From assembly GCA_036874045.1 (NCBI GenBank), contig CM072336.1, positions 11,961,001 to 12,025,000 on the forward strand: 64,000 nucleotides of DNA. Reading direction: 5' to 3'. Position 1 is the first letter of the stretch; each line of letters opens with the position of its first letter. This DNA comes from Cymodocea nodosa (taxonomy: Eukaryota; Streptophyta; Magnoliopsida; Alismatales; Cymodoceaceae). A program made the translations under genes and the position numbers. Shown piece after piece: positions 46,317 to 57,859 of the stretch. The notes under the pieces were generated by a model. That model made no database searches, had not been told where the DNA came from, and worked only from the letters and a program-made list of their open reading frames with translations.

Positions 46317-47396
46317 ATTGCTCCCCCTACATAAATGTAGTCTAAAGAATCTATGGTGTACTTAAACTAGATTGTCAAGCCCTAAGTAGATTTGGCTTTA
46401 AAAGGTCAAATAGCTTACTTAAAAAGGATGCTAAGCCTTAAATAGATTTGGGTCTCTTTATTTATTTTAAATATGAATTAAATACAGAAAGTAGTAGATT
46501 TAACAATTTAGACTTTCTAGTTTTTATCTTATTTAGTTTACAAAAGATAATTCATAAAGATATACCTTCAGGTACTTAAAAGAATTCAATAATGAGTACA
46601 CGAACTTAAGACAATAAATATCGTACATTATGTGTAAAGAGTAGATAATAAAAAGAAAAAAAAAAACAAAGATTATATGCACAAATTACGGCAGGATTGT
46701 TATAACACCTTGAAAAAGAAATTAAGCTTGATAACATTGCCCTTTTTTTTTATATTCATATATATATATATTTTATGTATTACCTCCCACAATATCATCT
46801 TTTTACGTGATCACAATCCCTTGCTTAGGAGAAAGACAACCAGTTACTCAATGACAAGTGAGAATAGGTAATTTTTTTTTTTAATTAATTGTAATATGAA
46901 TTACTTGCAAAATGAGTTTTCAGTCAACACATTCCAAACCAGTTGGTTTAAGTGACTAGGGTTTAAGATCCCCCAATGGACTTAATTACTCAAGTAATTG
47001 TAGATAAAAAATAAAATAAAATAAAACAAGACAGTAAATTAAATTAAAGGCAATCGCAAGACTTAATTTTTCTAACAGAATCTTAATAACTTTCCTTTAA
47101 TAAAAAAGTACATACTTTCTATGTATTTTTCTGTTAAAATCTATGTAATAGCATATACATAAGTAACAAAAATATAGTTGGCACTCACATTGAATCAATT
47201 TAACTTTCCTTAAGTAATCTTTTCTGAATTTTTCTTAAATAAATTCACTTCAATGAAAATCAGAATTTCATAAATTCTTAACTACTAGAAAACTGTAATT
47301 TGAAAATAGATATTTTTTTGTTTTCATTTTAATAATAAAGACATTAAATTCTAAAACTACCTTTATAACAAACCAAAATGCAATGAACAGGACAAT
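46317..47396 (-). other. 3' noncoding region of Sirevirus D
   Basis: AT-rich, between RNase H and the LTR fragment. A purine tract 'tagggggagcaattt' on the minus strand (46315-46329) lies about 1.1 kb after the end of RNase H, as in element C. 46917-47000 contains the ORF-free block 'gttttcagtcaacacattcc' related to 23900 and 55345. No gene. Confidence 0.5.
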
Positions 47397-50300
47397 TTAA
47401 ACATCAGATAACCTACAGATACCAAGTTCTAATCGTAATTTTGAAAAAGTATTTTCATCTAAGGGTTTTGTAAATAGATCTGCTAATTGTTCTATGGTAG
47501 GAACAAAATTTAATACTATTTTTCCTTTTATAACATTATCCCTTAGAAAATCCACAAATAGGATTTTTGATAAACTTATTGCAGCTATCACAGAAAATCT
47601 TAGTTGGTTTATAATCTAAATTAAAATCTTTTAAAGTTTGTCTGATCCACAGGATTTGAGCACAGCAAAGTGCGGCAGCTATATATTCAACTTCAGTTGT
47701 AGATAATGCTACATAATTTTGCTTTTTGCTAAACCATGACACCAAAGAATTTCCTAATAATTGACAAGTGCCACTGGTGCTTTTTCTTTCAGACTTACAT
47801 CTTGTGAAATCAACATCACTGTAACCTACTAAGTTTAAAGAACTGTGTTTAAAGTAAAACAATCCGAAATTGATGGTTCCTAATAGATATTTAAAAATTT
47901 GTTTAACAGTAAGTAGGTGTGATTCCTTAAGATTAGATTGATATCTAGCACAAGTACACACACTAAACATAATATCTGGTTGGCTAGCTGTTAAATAAAG
48001 TAATGAACCAATAATACTTCTATATTGTTTTACATCTACAGTTTTTCCAGAGTCATCTTTATCCAACTTGGTGATAGTACTCATTGGTGTATTCTTTGTT
48101 TTAGTGTTGTTTAAACCAAACCTCTTTAATAAATCTTGAGTATATTTTTCTTGTGAAATAAAAGTACCCTAATCTAATTTCTTAATTTGTAAGCCTAGAA
48201 AAAATGATAGTTCACCCATCATACTCATTTCAAATTGATTAGTCATGTCTTTCGAAAAGGACTCAACTAATTTATCATTTGTTGCTCCAAATATGATGTC
48301 ATCTACATAGATTTGAACTACCAATATATCTTTTTCAATCTTCTTGATAAAAAGAGTGTGATCTGCCTTTCCCATAGAATACCCTTTTTCCATAAGGAAT
48401 TTAGATAATCTCTCATACCAAGATCTAGGAGCTTGTTTAAGGCCATATAGTGCCTTCTTAAGCTTATAAATATACTCAAGATGTTTTGAATCTTCAAAAC
48501 TTGGAGGTTGTTTTATATACACTTCTTCTTTTATATATCCATTTAAAAAAGTAGTCTTAACATCCATTTGATATAATTTGAAATCCATATAACAAGCATA
48601 TGCTAACAAAATTTGTATTGATTCTAGTCTAGCAATAGGAGCAAATGTTTCATCATAGTCAATTCCTTCCTCTTGCTTGTAACCTTGGGCAACTAATCTA
48701 GCTTTATTTTTAACTATATGTCCATCTTGATCTACTTTGTTTCTAAATACCCACCTTGTTCCAATTATGGACTGATTTTCAGGTGGTGGAACTAGGTCCC
48801 ATACCTCATTTATTATAAATTGATTTAGCTCATCTTGCATAACTAAATACCAAAATTCATCTTCTCAGGCATCTTCAATTTTCTTAGGTTCTAGTAAAGA
48901 AACAAATGAATAAGCACCACAAATGTTGACTACTGATGACCTAGTCCTAACTCCTTGATTAGGATCGCCTATTATCTGATCGATAGGATGAGATGAAGCA
49001 TAACGCCAATTTCTATGTTGTTCCATATTTTCTATAGGTATGACATTATTTTCTTCTAAATTTTCATCATTTAAGTTTATATTTCTTATTCCGTTAGATA
49101 ATCTCTCAATTTCTCTGTCAACATCATTTGATACCATTTCTGGGAGAATTTCTAAATCACAGTTTTCAACATGTCTAATATCCAAATGAGAATTTTTATG
49201 AAATTTTACATGTAGGGTTTCCTCAATGGTTTTTGTTGATTTATTATAAACACTATATGCTTTACTTCTAATGGAATAACCAACAAAAATACTTTCATCT
49301 GATTTGGCTCTAAATTTATCTCTTCATTCCTTAATGTTTAAAATAAAACACTTACAGCCAAAGGGTTTTAAATAATTTATTTTGGGAACCCTGTTATACC
49401 ATATCTCATAAGGAGTTTTATCTAAAATTGGTCTTAGATGTACTCTATTTATAACATAGCATGCTGTATGAACTACTTCTGCCAAGAGAAATAAGGGTAA
49501 CTTATTCTCATTTAACATGGTTCTGGACATTTTCGGAAGTGATCTGTTTTTACGTTCTACTATCCCATTTTGTGAAGGAGCTCTTGGAAATGAGTACCTA
49601 TGATCTATGCCTAATTCTTCACAAAAGGTGTACATTTGATCATTATCAAATTCTGTACCATGATCACTCCTAAGTTTTTGAATTTTAACATTTTGCTCAT
49701 TCTGAACTTTATTACAGAATATCTTAAATATTTCAAAAACTTCAGTTTTATTAGCTAGAAAATAGACCCAAGTAAATCTAGAATAGTCATCAACTAGTAC
49801 AAAAGCATAATGTTTACCTCCTAGACTGGTTGTCCTAGTAGGTCCAAATAAATCCATATGCACTAGTTCTAATACTCTTTTGCTTGTTATTTCATTTAAA
49901 ATTTTAAAGGATGTTTTATGTAATTTACCTAGTTGACATGCATCACACATAAACTCTTTTGAGTACTTAATACTAGGTAAACCTCTAACTAGATTCTTTT
50001 TAGACAGCTTTTGTAATAATTTTAAATTTGAGTGTCCTAGCCTTCTATGCCATAAAATAACTTCATTTGATTTTGCAATTAAGCAAGCATTGTCTTTAAT
50101 AATATCAGAAGGCAAATTCAGAATACAAACGGATCCTTTCTTGTATGTCGTGAATAAAATTTCGTTTGTAGATATGTCCATAATTTTACAGGAATCTTTT
50201 TCAAAAATTACTCTGTAAAACTTCATTAAAATAGGAACACTCAATAAATTAAAACCTAAGTTTTCCACTAATAAGACATCATTTATAAAGCATTTCTCAG

Positions 50301-51407
50301 TTACCTGAACCTTGCCAGACCCAAGGATATTGTTTTGGTTTTTTTTCCAAAGGTAACTTGTCCATTCTTGGTCTTTGTTATTTCTGTAAGTAAACGTATA
50401 TCTCTAGTCATGTGGCTGGATGCTCCATTGTCCATTATCCATTTTGATTTGTGTACCTACAAAATAGTCAAAGAGAGATTTTATCTCTTGGAACCCATTT
50501 TTGAGTGGGTCCAAGAATTTTAGAGAGAGTCATATCAAAATAATCTGTATTTTTAGACTTCAACTTATCTATTTTCTGATAATTATTTTTATGTTTCTTT
50601 CTCTTAGTGTTATAATTATCAGAACATTTATCTCTATGTAAACCAAAGTTGAAATTTTCATTTCTAACATTATTTGATTTCCAATATCTGATATTCTTTA
50701 AATACGAAGAAAATTGATCAAGAATATTAAGATTCTCAAATGACTTAGCTTGATTTTTTTGAAAATTTCTTTTGACATTCTTACATCATGTGCTATCATT
50801 TATATACTGCATTTTATCAACTTGCACATATTTTTCTCCCTTTTTAATTACACATGGAATAGTTTTTCTCTTACTATTCTTAGTACTGGAAATAAAGACA
50901 TTATTTTCAGCAGTACCATCATGCAACATATAATTTTCAAAAGATGCATTGCGTAAACCAATACCATGTTTTTCTACATTTGATATTTTACTACTAAGTT
51001 CATCTGTTATAGTTTGACTATTATTTCATTTACTTAATATAGCCTTTTGATCGCAAACCTTAATCTTTAGCATATCAATTTTTGAATTTAAATCAGTAAT
51101 AGTCAGTTTTAGTTTTTCAATTTCACAGATCATTTTCTTCTTATCAGCAATCAAATTTTCACAATTAGCATGCAATTTTATTTTTATTGCAGTAAATTTT
51201 AAAATTTCCTGCGCATGCCTTTGATTTTCTTCTTTAAATTTATTCAACGTAGAGTTCAGAAAATCAACCTTATTTTCAGATTCATCTAGCATTTTCCTAG
51301 TGTTCTTTCCTTCTATTTTTACTTTCTTATATTTTCTGGCCAGTCTATTGTATTCAACAAGTAATCCATCAAAACTATCGAAGTTAGTATTTTGATAAGA
51401 GGATACC
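47397..51407 (-). pseudogene. Sirevirus D gag-pol (protease remnant, integrase, RT, RNase H)
   Basis: The most complete Ty1/copia pol here. Minus strand in order: gag coiled coil (51292-51026), degenerate protease and GAG-pre-integrase ('LWHRRLGHSNLKLL', about 50030-50070), and integrase core with the D-D-E residues in 'VHMDLFGP', 'LRSDHGTEF' and 'QNGIVERKNRS' (49550-49860). RT follows with '[11 protein letters not shown]' (about 48540-48572) and the YVDD motif (about 48300-48312). RNase H has 'ALSTTEVEYIAAALCCAQILW' region (about 47650-47720), ending 'LGICRLSDV' at 47397. Stops or shifts at about 51030, 50290, 49325, 48860, 48168 and 47536. Gag N-terminus and zinc knuckle are cut off at 51407 by an LTR A arm. 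Chains of this kind copy and integrate the element, but this copy cannot be translated through. Confidence 0.9.
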
Positions 51408-52510
51408 TATTTAGAATGAAAAAGTGCATATTATTAACGGTTAAATGATGGTTAATTGCATAATATTTAGCTTATCATATGAGAATTAAGCTATTATGTT
51501 ATAATTGCACTGTTTTATGCTTTAATGAAAGAATTTGCTTAATTTCAGGGAATTAATGTTAATTTAGTACATTTCTGAACTATCGGTAAATTGCAGGTTG
51601 TGAAATTCTTAAGTATCCGAATTTTCTGTTATTTCGGACAGTTATGTTTAACGTACCGAACATGTACCGGAAAGTTATGTTTAAATTGTTGAACAGTTAT
51701 GTTTTAAAAGAATATTTTATTATTTCCTGAAGTACACGTGTCGAAACCATAATGCATGACTTAAGTGAACTTTTGGTGAGTTATCTCTAACTATCCGAAA
51801 TTGCAGCTAGGCATTGGATAGTTATATGTGTAACTCTCCGAAATCTCCTTTTATTACAAAATAGCTGTAGACACGTGTCATGTTCTAGGAGAATGACTTA
51901 AGTGGATTTTCGGTGAGTTATTTCTAACTATTCGAAATGCATCTGGGCATCAGATAGTTAGACTTGTAACTCTCCGAAATATTTCTTTATTATAAAACTG
52001 CTGATGACACGTGTCGTGATCTGGAAGATTGACTTAAGTTATATATCGGTGAGTTATCTGTAACTATTCGAAATGCATCTGAGCATCGGATAGTTAAGTT
52101 TGTAACTATCTGAAATGCATCTGAGCATCGGATAGTTAAGTCTGTAACTATCCGAAATGCATCTGGGTATCAGATAGTTAAGTTTGTAAGTATCCAAAAT
52201 GCACCTAAGCATCAGATAGTTAAATTTATGCACGTGTTTTATAGTTAAATCAACGAAAAAATTTCGTTGAGTTATCTGTAACTCCATGGACTATTTATTT
52301 TCTAATATGCCACTGTAGCGGTTGTAGAAACAGAACAGTTGGAAGGAAAAAAAAACGATCGCACGTATCACATAGGGAGAAGAAATCATCGTCGTTGATA
52401 TGAATGAAGGAAATCCAACCGACCATTCAAGCAGTAGTTACCACTGAAGAAATATAAAAGAAAAGAAGAAAAAGAAGTAAAGGGTGTGATCGATGGGTGG
52501 CCAGTGTGCA
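51408..52510 (+). repeat. Family A LTR, left arm of an inverted pair
   Basis: Starts precisely at the LTR terminus (TATTTAGAATG, 51408), next to Sirevirus gag, and runs about 1.1 kb to 'ggccagtgtgcata', where it meets the inverted right-hand LTR. It includes the 42-bp repeat (about 52050-52240). Its inverted partner is roughly 53676-54780. Confidence 0.85.
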
Positions 52511-54780
52511 TAAAACTTGTTTGGATCTCCAGCACGGCACCAGAAAATTTGTTTGGATCTCCATCACAGCACTAGAAAAACTTGGATTTGTTAACTTCTA
52601 TTTTTTACTTAGTTAATTTATCTTTATGCCTATTCCTTTTTTGAAGTAAACAAATAACCTTTCACACAAATTAGATATTAATTCCAATTTATATTTTAAC
52701 TGCAAGTGCACAGTGTCTATTGTATTAGTGTGCAAGTACAGGTTGATCCCACAGGGAATTGCTTAAGAATTGCAAACTGTTCCATTTTTAACAATCAAAT
52801 TTACATATTCAATAAGATCTCCGTTGAGTTACAATTATCTTAACGGACAAAGTTCGTTGAATTATGGCTAACTCAACGGACTAACCTCGTGGACTTAAGT
52901 TAACTCTATGAGCCTGCCTTTCCTATTTAAAACTACTATTTACAAAGGAATTCAGCCAACCATTGGGTGGTTCCACAGATTGTAAATAACATCAATTAAG
53001 CTCTTTAATGTAAGTAAACACTGGATTTATCATTAGGAAATACTAACATTTAGATAATTCAAACAATAACCATTAAAATCTTTAAGTCTTTTGAACGAAC
53101 CAATTTCAGTAAACTGTAAAACTAAAACAAACATAAAACAATCACAACACTGACAAAGATAACATTAATCACGATACAAAACAAACAATACAACACTCAA
53201 ATACAAAATATAAACACAGATAAGTTGTTTTTGGTATTTTTGTTTTGATATGAGCATGGAAATGGGCGAAAGGTGAAAGTAAAGTAATCTCAGTCGATAG
53301 TAAATACATCCATCACTACATGTGACGCGATTACACCACTGAAAATTAAACCACTTACAATTCTGTCTCCTCTCTCTATAGAATCGTGAGTCCAGAATTG
53401 CAAGATGATCTCCTCTTCACCATACAGGCATCAACCTGAAGCCAAGGCTAGAAGCTTTACGATCTCCTAAGATATGAGTCGGCGCTTGGTGAAAATGGCT
53501 TCCCTTCCCGCGACGCGATCACTCCTCATAGTGGTTGTCAGACATTGTGTTTGGCTTAGAATCGACCCGACATCAGGAAAGTATCCTCATAGACCTTCGA
53601 TGGTTGGTGATTATGGTGGTGGTGATGATGGTTGGTGCGGTACTTGAGAGAATTGCGATGCTGATCCTCCTTTACACACACTGGCCGCCCATCGATCACA
53701 CCCTTTATTTCTTTTTCTTCTTTTCTTTTATATTTCTTTAGTGGTAATTGCTGTTGCTTGAATGGTCGGTTCAATTTCCTTCATTCATATCAACGACGAT
53801 GATTTCTTCTCCCTATGCGATACGTGCAATCGTGGTTTTTTCCTTCTAACCGTTCTGTTTCTACAACTGCTACAGTGGCATATTAGAAAATAAATAGTCT
53901 GTGGAGTTACAGATAACTCAACAGACTTTTCTCGTTGATTTAACTATAAAACACGTGCATAAATTTAACTATACGATGCTCAGGTGCATTTCAGATACTT
54001 ACAAACTTAACTATCCGATGCTTAGATGCATTTCAGATAGTTATAGACTTAACTATCCGATGCTCATATGCATTTCGGATAGTTACAGACTTAACTATCC
54101 GATGCTCAGATGTATTTTAGATAGTTACAGATAACTCATCGATATATAACTTAAGTCAATCTTCCAGATCACGACATGTGTCATCAGCAGTTTTATAATA
54201 AAGAAATATTTCAGAGAGTTACAAGTCTAACTATCCGATGCCCAGATGCATTTCGGATAGTTAGAGATAACTCACCGAAAATCCACTTAAGTCATTCTCC
54301 CAGAACATGACACGTGTCCATAACTATTTTGTAATAAAAGGAGATTTCGGAGAGTTACACATATAACTATCCGATGCCGAGCTACAATTTCGGATAGTTA
54401 GAGATTACTCACCGAAAGTTCACTTAAGTCATGCATTATGATTTCGACACGTGTACTTCAGGAAATAATAAAATATTCTTTTAAAACATAACTGTTCGGC
54501 AATTTTAACATAACTGTCCGGTACATGTTCGGTACGTTAAACATAACTGTCTGAAATAACAGAAAATTTGGATACTTAAGAATTTCACAGCCTGCAATTT
54601 ACCAACAGTTCAGAAATGTACTAAATTAACATTAATTCACTGAAATTAAGTAGATTCTTTCATTAAAGCATAAAACAGTGCAATTATAACATAATGGCTT
54701 AATTCTCATATGATAAGCTAAATATTATGTAATTAACCATCATTTAACCGTTAATAATATACACTTTTTCATTCTAAACA
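52511..54780 (-). repeat. Full-length family A LTR with primer site (minus strand)
   Basis: LTR from TGTTTAGAATG (54780-54770) to GTTAACA (52589), about 2.19 kb, the longest LTR here. Beyond its end lie two tandem primer-site-like blocks ('ggatctccatcacagcac' at 52554 and 'ggatctccagcacggcacca' at 52523). Landmarks: 'gtgcacagtgtctattg' (52706), the CG-rich palindrome around 53509-53519 and the 42-bp repeat (53950-54125). Open frames such as 53535-53741 are conserved only as LTR DNA. Confidence 0.85.
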
Positions 54781-54791
54781 CTTCCCCCATA
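54781..54791 (-). promoter_or_regulatory. Athila-type polypurine tract
   Basis: 'tatgggggaag' on the minus strand, immediately before the LTR start, with the preceding 'agagactagcaaaatttagg' conserved at 31150 and 32750. Its presence means the LTR at 52589-54780 has a 3'-LTR flank on one side and a 5'-LTR flank (primer site) on the other. Confidence 0.7.
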
Positions 54792-54839
54792 CCTAAATTT
54801 TGCTAGTCTCTTAGTAAACTAAGATCTAATTAATTGGTC

Positions 54840-55830
54840 TTTCTAAAAGTGCTAGAATTAATTCTCCCTTTTTTCTTATGTTCAGCATAAGAACTTGTAT
54901 TATTATATAGATATACTGTATGTTTCAGTAATCAACCTGCAAATATACTTAGAATATATGCAAATTACATACAAAGTATATCATCATCATATAGGTGTTA
55001 ATTATATTATCGTTTGTTCTTCTTTTCATCATCTGTCATCTTGAATTTTCCAATAAGATTTCTAGAAGATATTTCAACAACATACGAATCAAAGTACAAT
55101 CCAATTCAATATGATTAAGACAAGTAGAATAAAGAATTGTATCTCCATAAAACAACTTCAAAAGTCAATTCTAGATTCATATTTCAGCAATTCTAAATAA
55201 CAGAAAATATACTCAATTCAAAAGATATCTGTATTTCACAAAACACTTGTATCTTTTCAGAACAGTATATGTATTTTTGTACTTTAAAAGTTAATTTGAT
55301 AGGCTTGAATCATACAAGAGCTTTCTAATGTACCCATGTAACGAGCTTTTAGTCAACAATCCCAGATCTGATCAGGATCTTAGGTTGCCAGATTTCAAGA
55401 GTCATTTTTCAAGTCAACAATCCTTACATACCTATCTGCTCAAGTACAAAAGGCTCATGATCAAACAAGTCAATAAACTCTTAAAGTTTTTTTTTTTTTT
55501 TTTCAAAACAAAAAACATTAATCACATACTGTATATGTATGTATTTCATTAATACAGATGCAATAAAACACCATTCTCATATAGTCTTGCTTCTATCATT
55601 TACTGAAAATATGAATCCATAACAATAAGCTCATACTTTTTCTATAGTTTAATAAGATCTACACATAAATCATTCTACAAGTTTAATCAGTCAAATTAAA
55701 TGTATCTTTAATCATATCTGTTTCATTTAATCTAGAATTCACATCTTAGCTCTTTCAGGACTTCAGATAATTTATTGATTTTTCATTAAGCATTCTGATT
55801 TCATTTTAAAATTGTGAATGATTAATAACT
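54840..55830 (-). other. Sirevirus 3' noncoding region fragment
   Basis: Aligns with 23440-24370 of element C, for example 'ggttgccagatttcaagag' (55383) and 'ccttacatacctatctgctc' (55422). Its own RNase H and LTR are not present. A poly-T run lies at 55485-55503. Confidence 0.65.
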
Positions 55831-55834
55831 TATA

Positions 55835-56978
55835 TCATTCTGATTTTCTCTATTTTATATCCTTGTTCAAGTAATGCTTCATAACTTATATTCTTCTCAT
55901 TTATATTTTCTCCTCATTGGAAATTGTTGTTTCTCCAAGATAAATTTGGGTGATTTCTCCAATTAGGATTATAAGAATTTCCAAAGTTATCTTTCTGGTT
56001 TCTAGCATAAATAATATCTAGATTGTTAATGTTTGCATTCTTTTCTGCTAGCTTTTGATTTAATGATAACTCTTCTATTTTCTTTGTTAATTTAGTTAAT
56101 TTCACTTCAAGCATAGTACTTGAATCTATTTCATGCATTCCTCTTGGCAATATTCTTTTATCTGCAATAGCTTCAGCCGAGTTTTCCCACTGTGTAGTTC
56201 TTTTTGCAAAGTTTTCTAAATATGCCCATGCTTCTTCACTACATAGTTTCAGAAATCCATTTTGACAAGTAGATTCTAATAAAGATTTTGTTGAAACATC
56301 TATGCTTTCATAAATTATACTTATTAATTGTGCTTTACTCATTGCATGATGTGGACATTGAGTCAATAAATCTTTAAATCTTTCAAAATATTTCCAAAAT
56401 GATTCACCCTATTTTTGGCTACACATTAATATTTCTTTTTTCTTTTTAATCGTTTGATGTGTTGGATAATATTTTTCCAGAAAAACAGAGCAAAATTCAG
56501 TCCATGCAGAAATTGAATCAGGTGACAGAGTATATAATCATCTCTTAGCAGTGTCTTTTAGAGCAAAAGGGATATATCTAAGTTTAATAGCATCTATACT
56601 CATGTTCGACATTTTCATCATTTGACAAACTTCGTTAAATTCTCTAAGGAAATAATAGACATCCTCTCTTTCTAATCCATGAAAATGTGGCAATTGACTA
56701 ATATAATTAGATTTTAGTTCAAACCTATCTCCCTCAAAGTTTGGCAATCGAATACATGAAGGTTCATCAACTAATTTAGGATACAAAATTTCTCCTAATG
56801 GTTTTTCTACTGGTGTAGCCATCTCTACGTTCTCTTTTAAAGAAAGGTTAGCTACACCCCAAAGGATTTCGTTAAAGTCCAATTCAGAAAATGTTTCAGT
56901 ACACCTCTGTGTTGAATATTCTTGGGTAGGTGTTCTTACTAATCGTTTAGTGCTCAGAGAACGAGTCCATGTGCTCAT
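55835..56978 (-). pseudogene. Athila-type gag
   Basis: Minus strand, ATG at 56978. Typical Ty3/gypsy gag layout: 'IRLPNFEGDRFELKSNYI' (about 56700-56760), 'LPHFHGLEREDVYYFLREF' (56640-56700), then 'FERFKDLLTQCPHHAMS' (about 56335-56385) and the Athila-typical 'YNPNWRNHPNLSW' (about 55930-55970). It would form the capsid-like particle around element RNA. Stops near 56537 (W codon), 56410 and 55912, with the last part reading on to about 55835. It stands downstream of the minus-strand ORF3 at 57860, so it belongs to a different copy from the pol at 60.6-64 kb, or the two are tandemly arranged. Confidence 0.85.
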
Positions 56979-57859
56979 AAATAAACAGTAGAAGATTAAT
57001 TACATACTAGTATGAAGCTTTCCATTCAGTAAATATTTGTTGATGGATGAAGTCGAATCAGCTGCTTCTCCTTCTAGTTCCCCCAACGCATTCTCCTTTC
57101 TTTTAAAAGTGCTGGTAACTCGTGCATCGTGGTTCCTATTTTTATTAGTACATGTACCACTACTAATTTCAAATTTTGGTAACCGCTAAGCCGACGAAGT
57201 TTCGTTCGTGGTTAAAAGAATAACCGTTCTACTTAATCCACGAACTAACCTCGTTGAGTTATCTACAGATAACTCAACGGAACAGTGTTGGTTACTGTTG
57301 CTAACTCCACGGACTAACTTCGTTGAGTTACAGATAACTCAACGGAGTGACCTTATATTATATTATTGACCTCGTGGAGTTAAGGTTAACTCAACGAACT
57401 TACTTCGTTGAGTTAACACTTAGCAACTTCTAAGTCTACTCCTCGTATTAACTTCTATGTTTTTTTTTTTTTTTTTTTGCATTCTGCTAACTGAAATAAA
57501 GTTAAATACATGTCATTAATGCAGCATTTTAATTAAAACTCATTTAAATCTGAACATTATATAAATCTTTATCTTGTAGTTCATTTCATGTTATGTAGAA
57601 TTTAAATTTTTCTTTGCAGCATGTAGATGTTTTCAGGCATTAATCTGTTATCGAGCAAACTGTAAATCTTTTTAAACATTCATGCATAATGTTCCACAAA
57701 TTATATAATATTCAATACAGTTCATCCATTTCATCATTCTAAACATGCATGAAGAATATATCTAAAAAATATATATTCATTCATATGAATCAATTATAGT
57801 ACACTCAAATCAGATATTTTTCATACAAATATATAAGTACAAGTAGACAAACTATACAA
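56979..57859. other. Noncoding region with dense TAACTCAACGG palindromes
   Basis: 57235-57425 holds several inverted repeats, e.g. 'cgttgagttatctacagata' followed by 'actcaacgg'. 57461-57479 is a T run, and 57480-57859 is AT-rich with nothing recognised. By position it should be LTR or leader sequence between ORF3 and gag, but I could not find LTR termini or a primer site. Confidence 0.5.
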
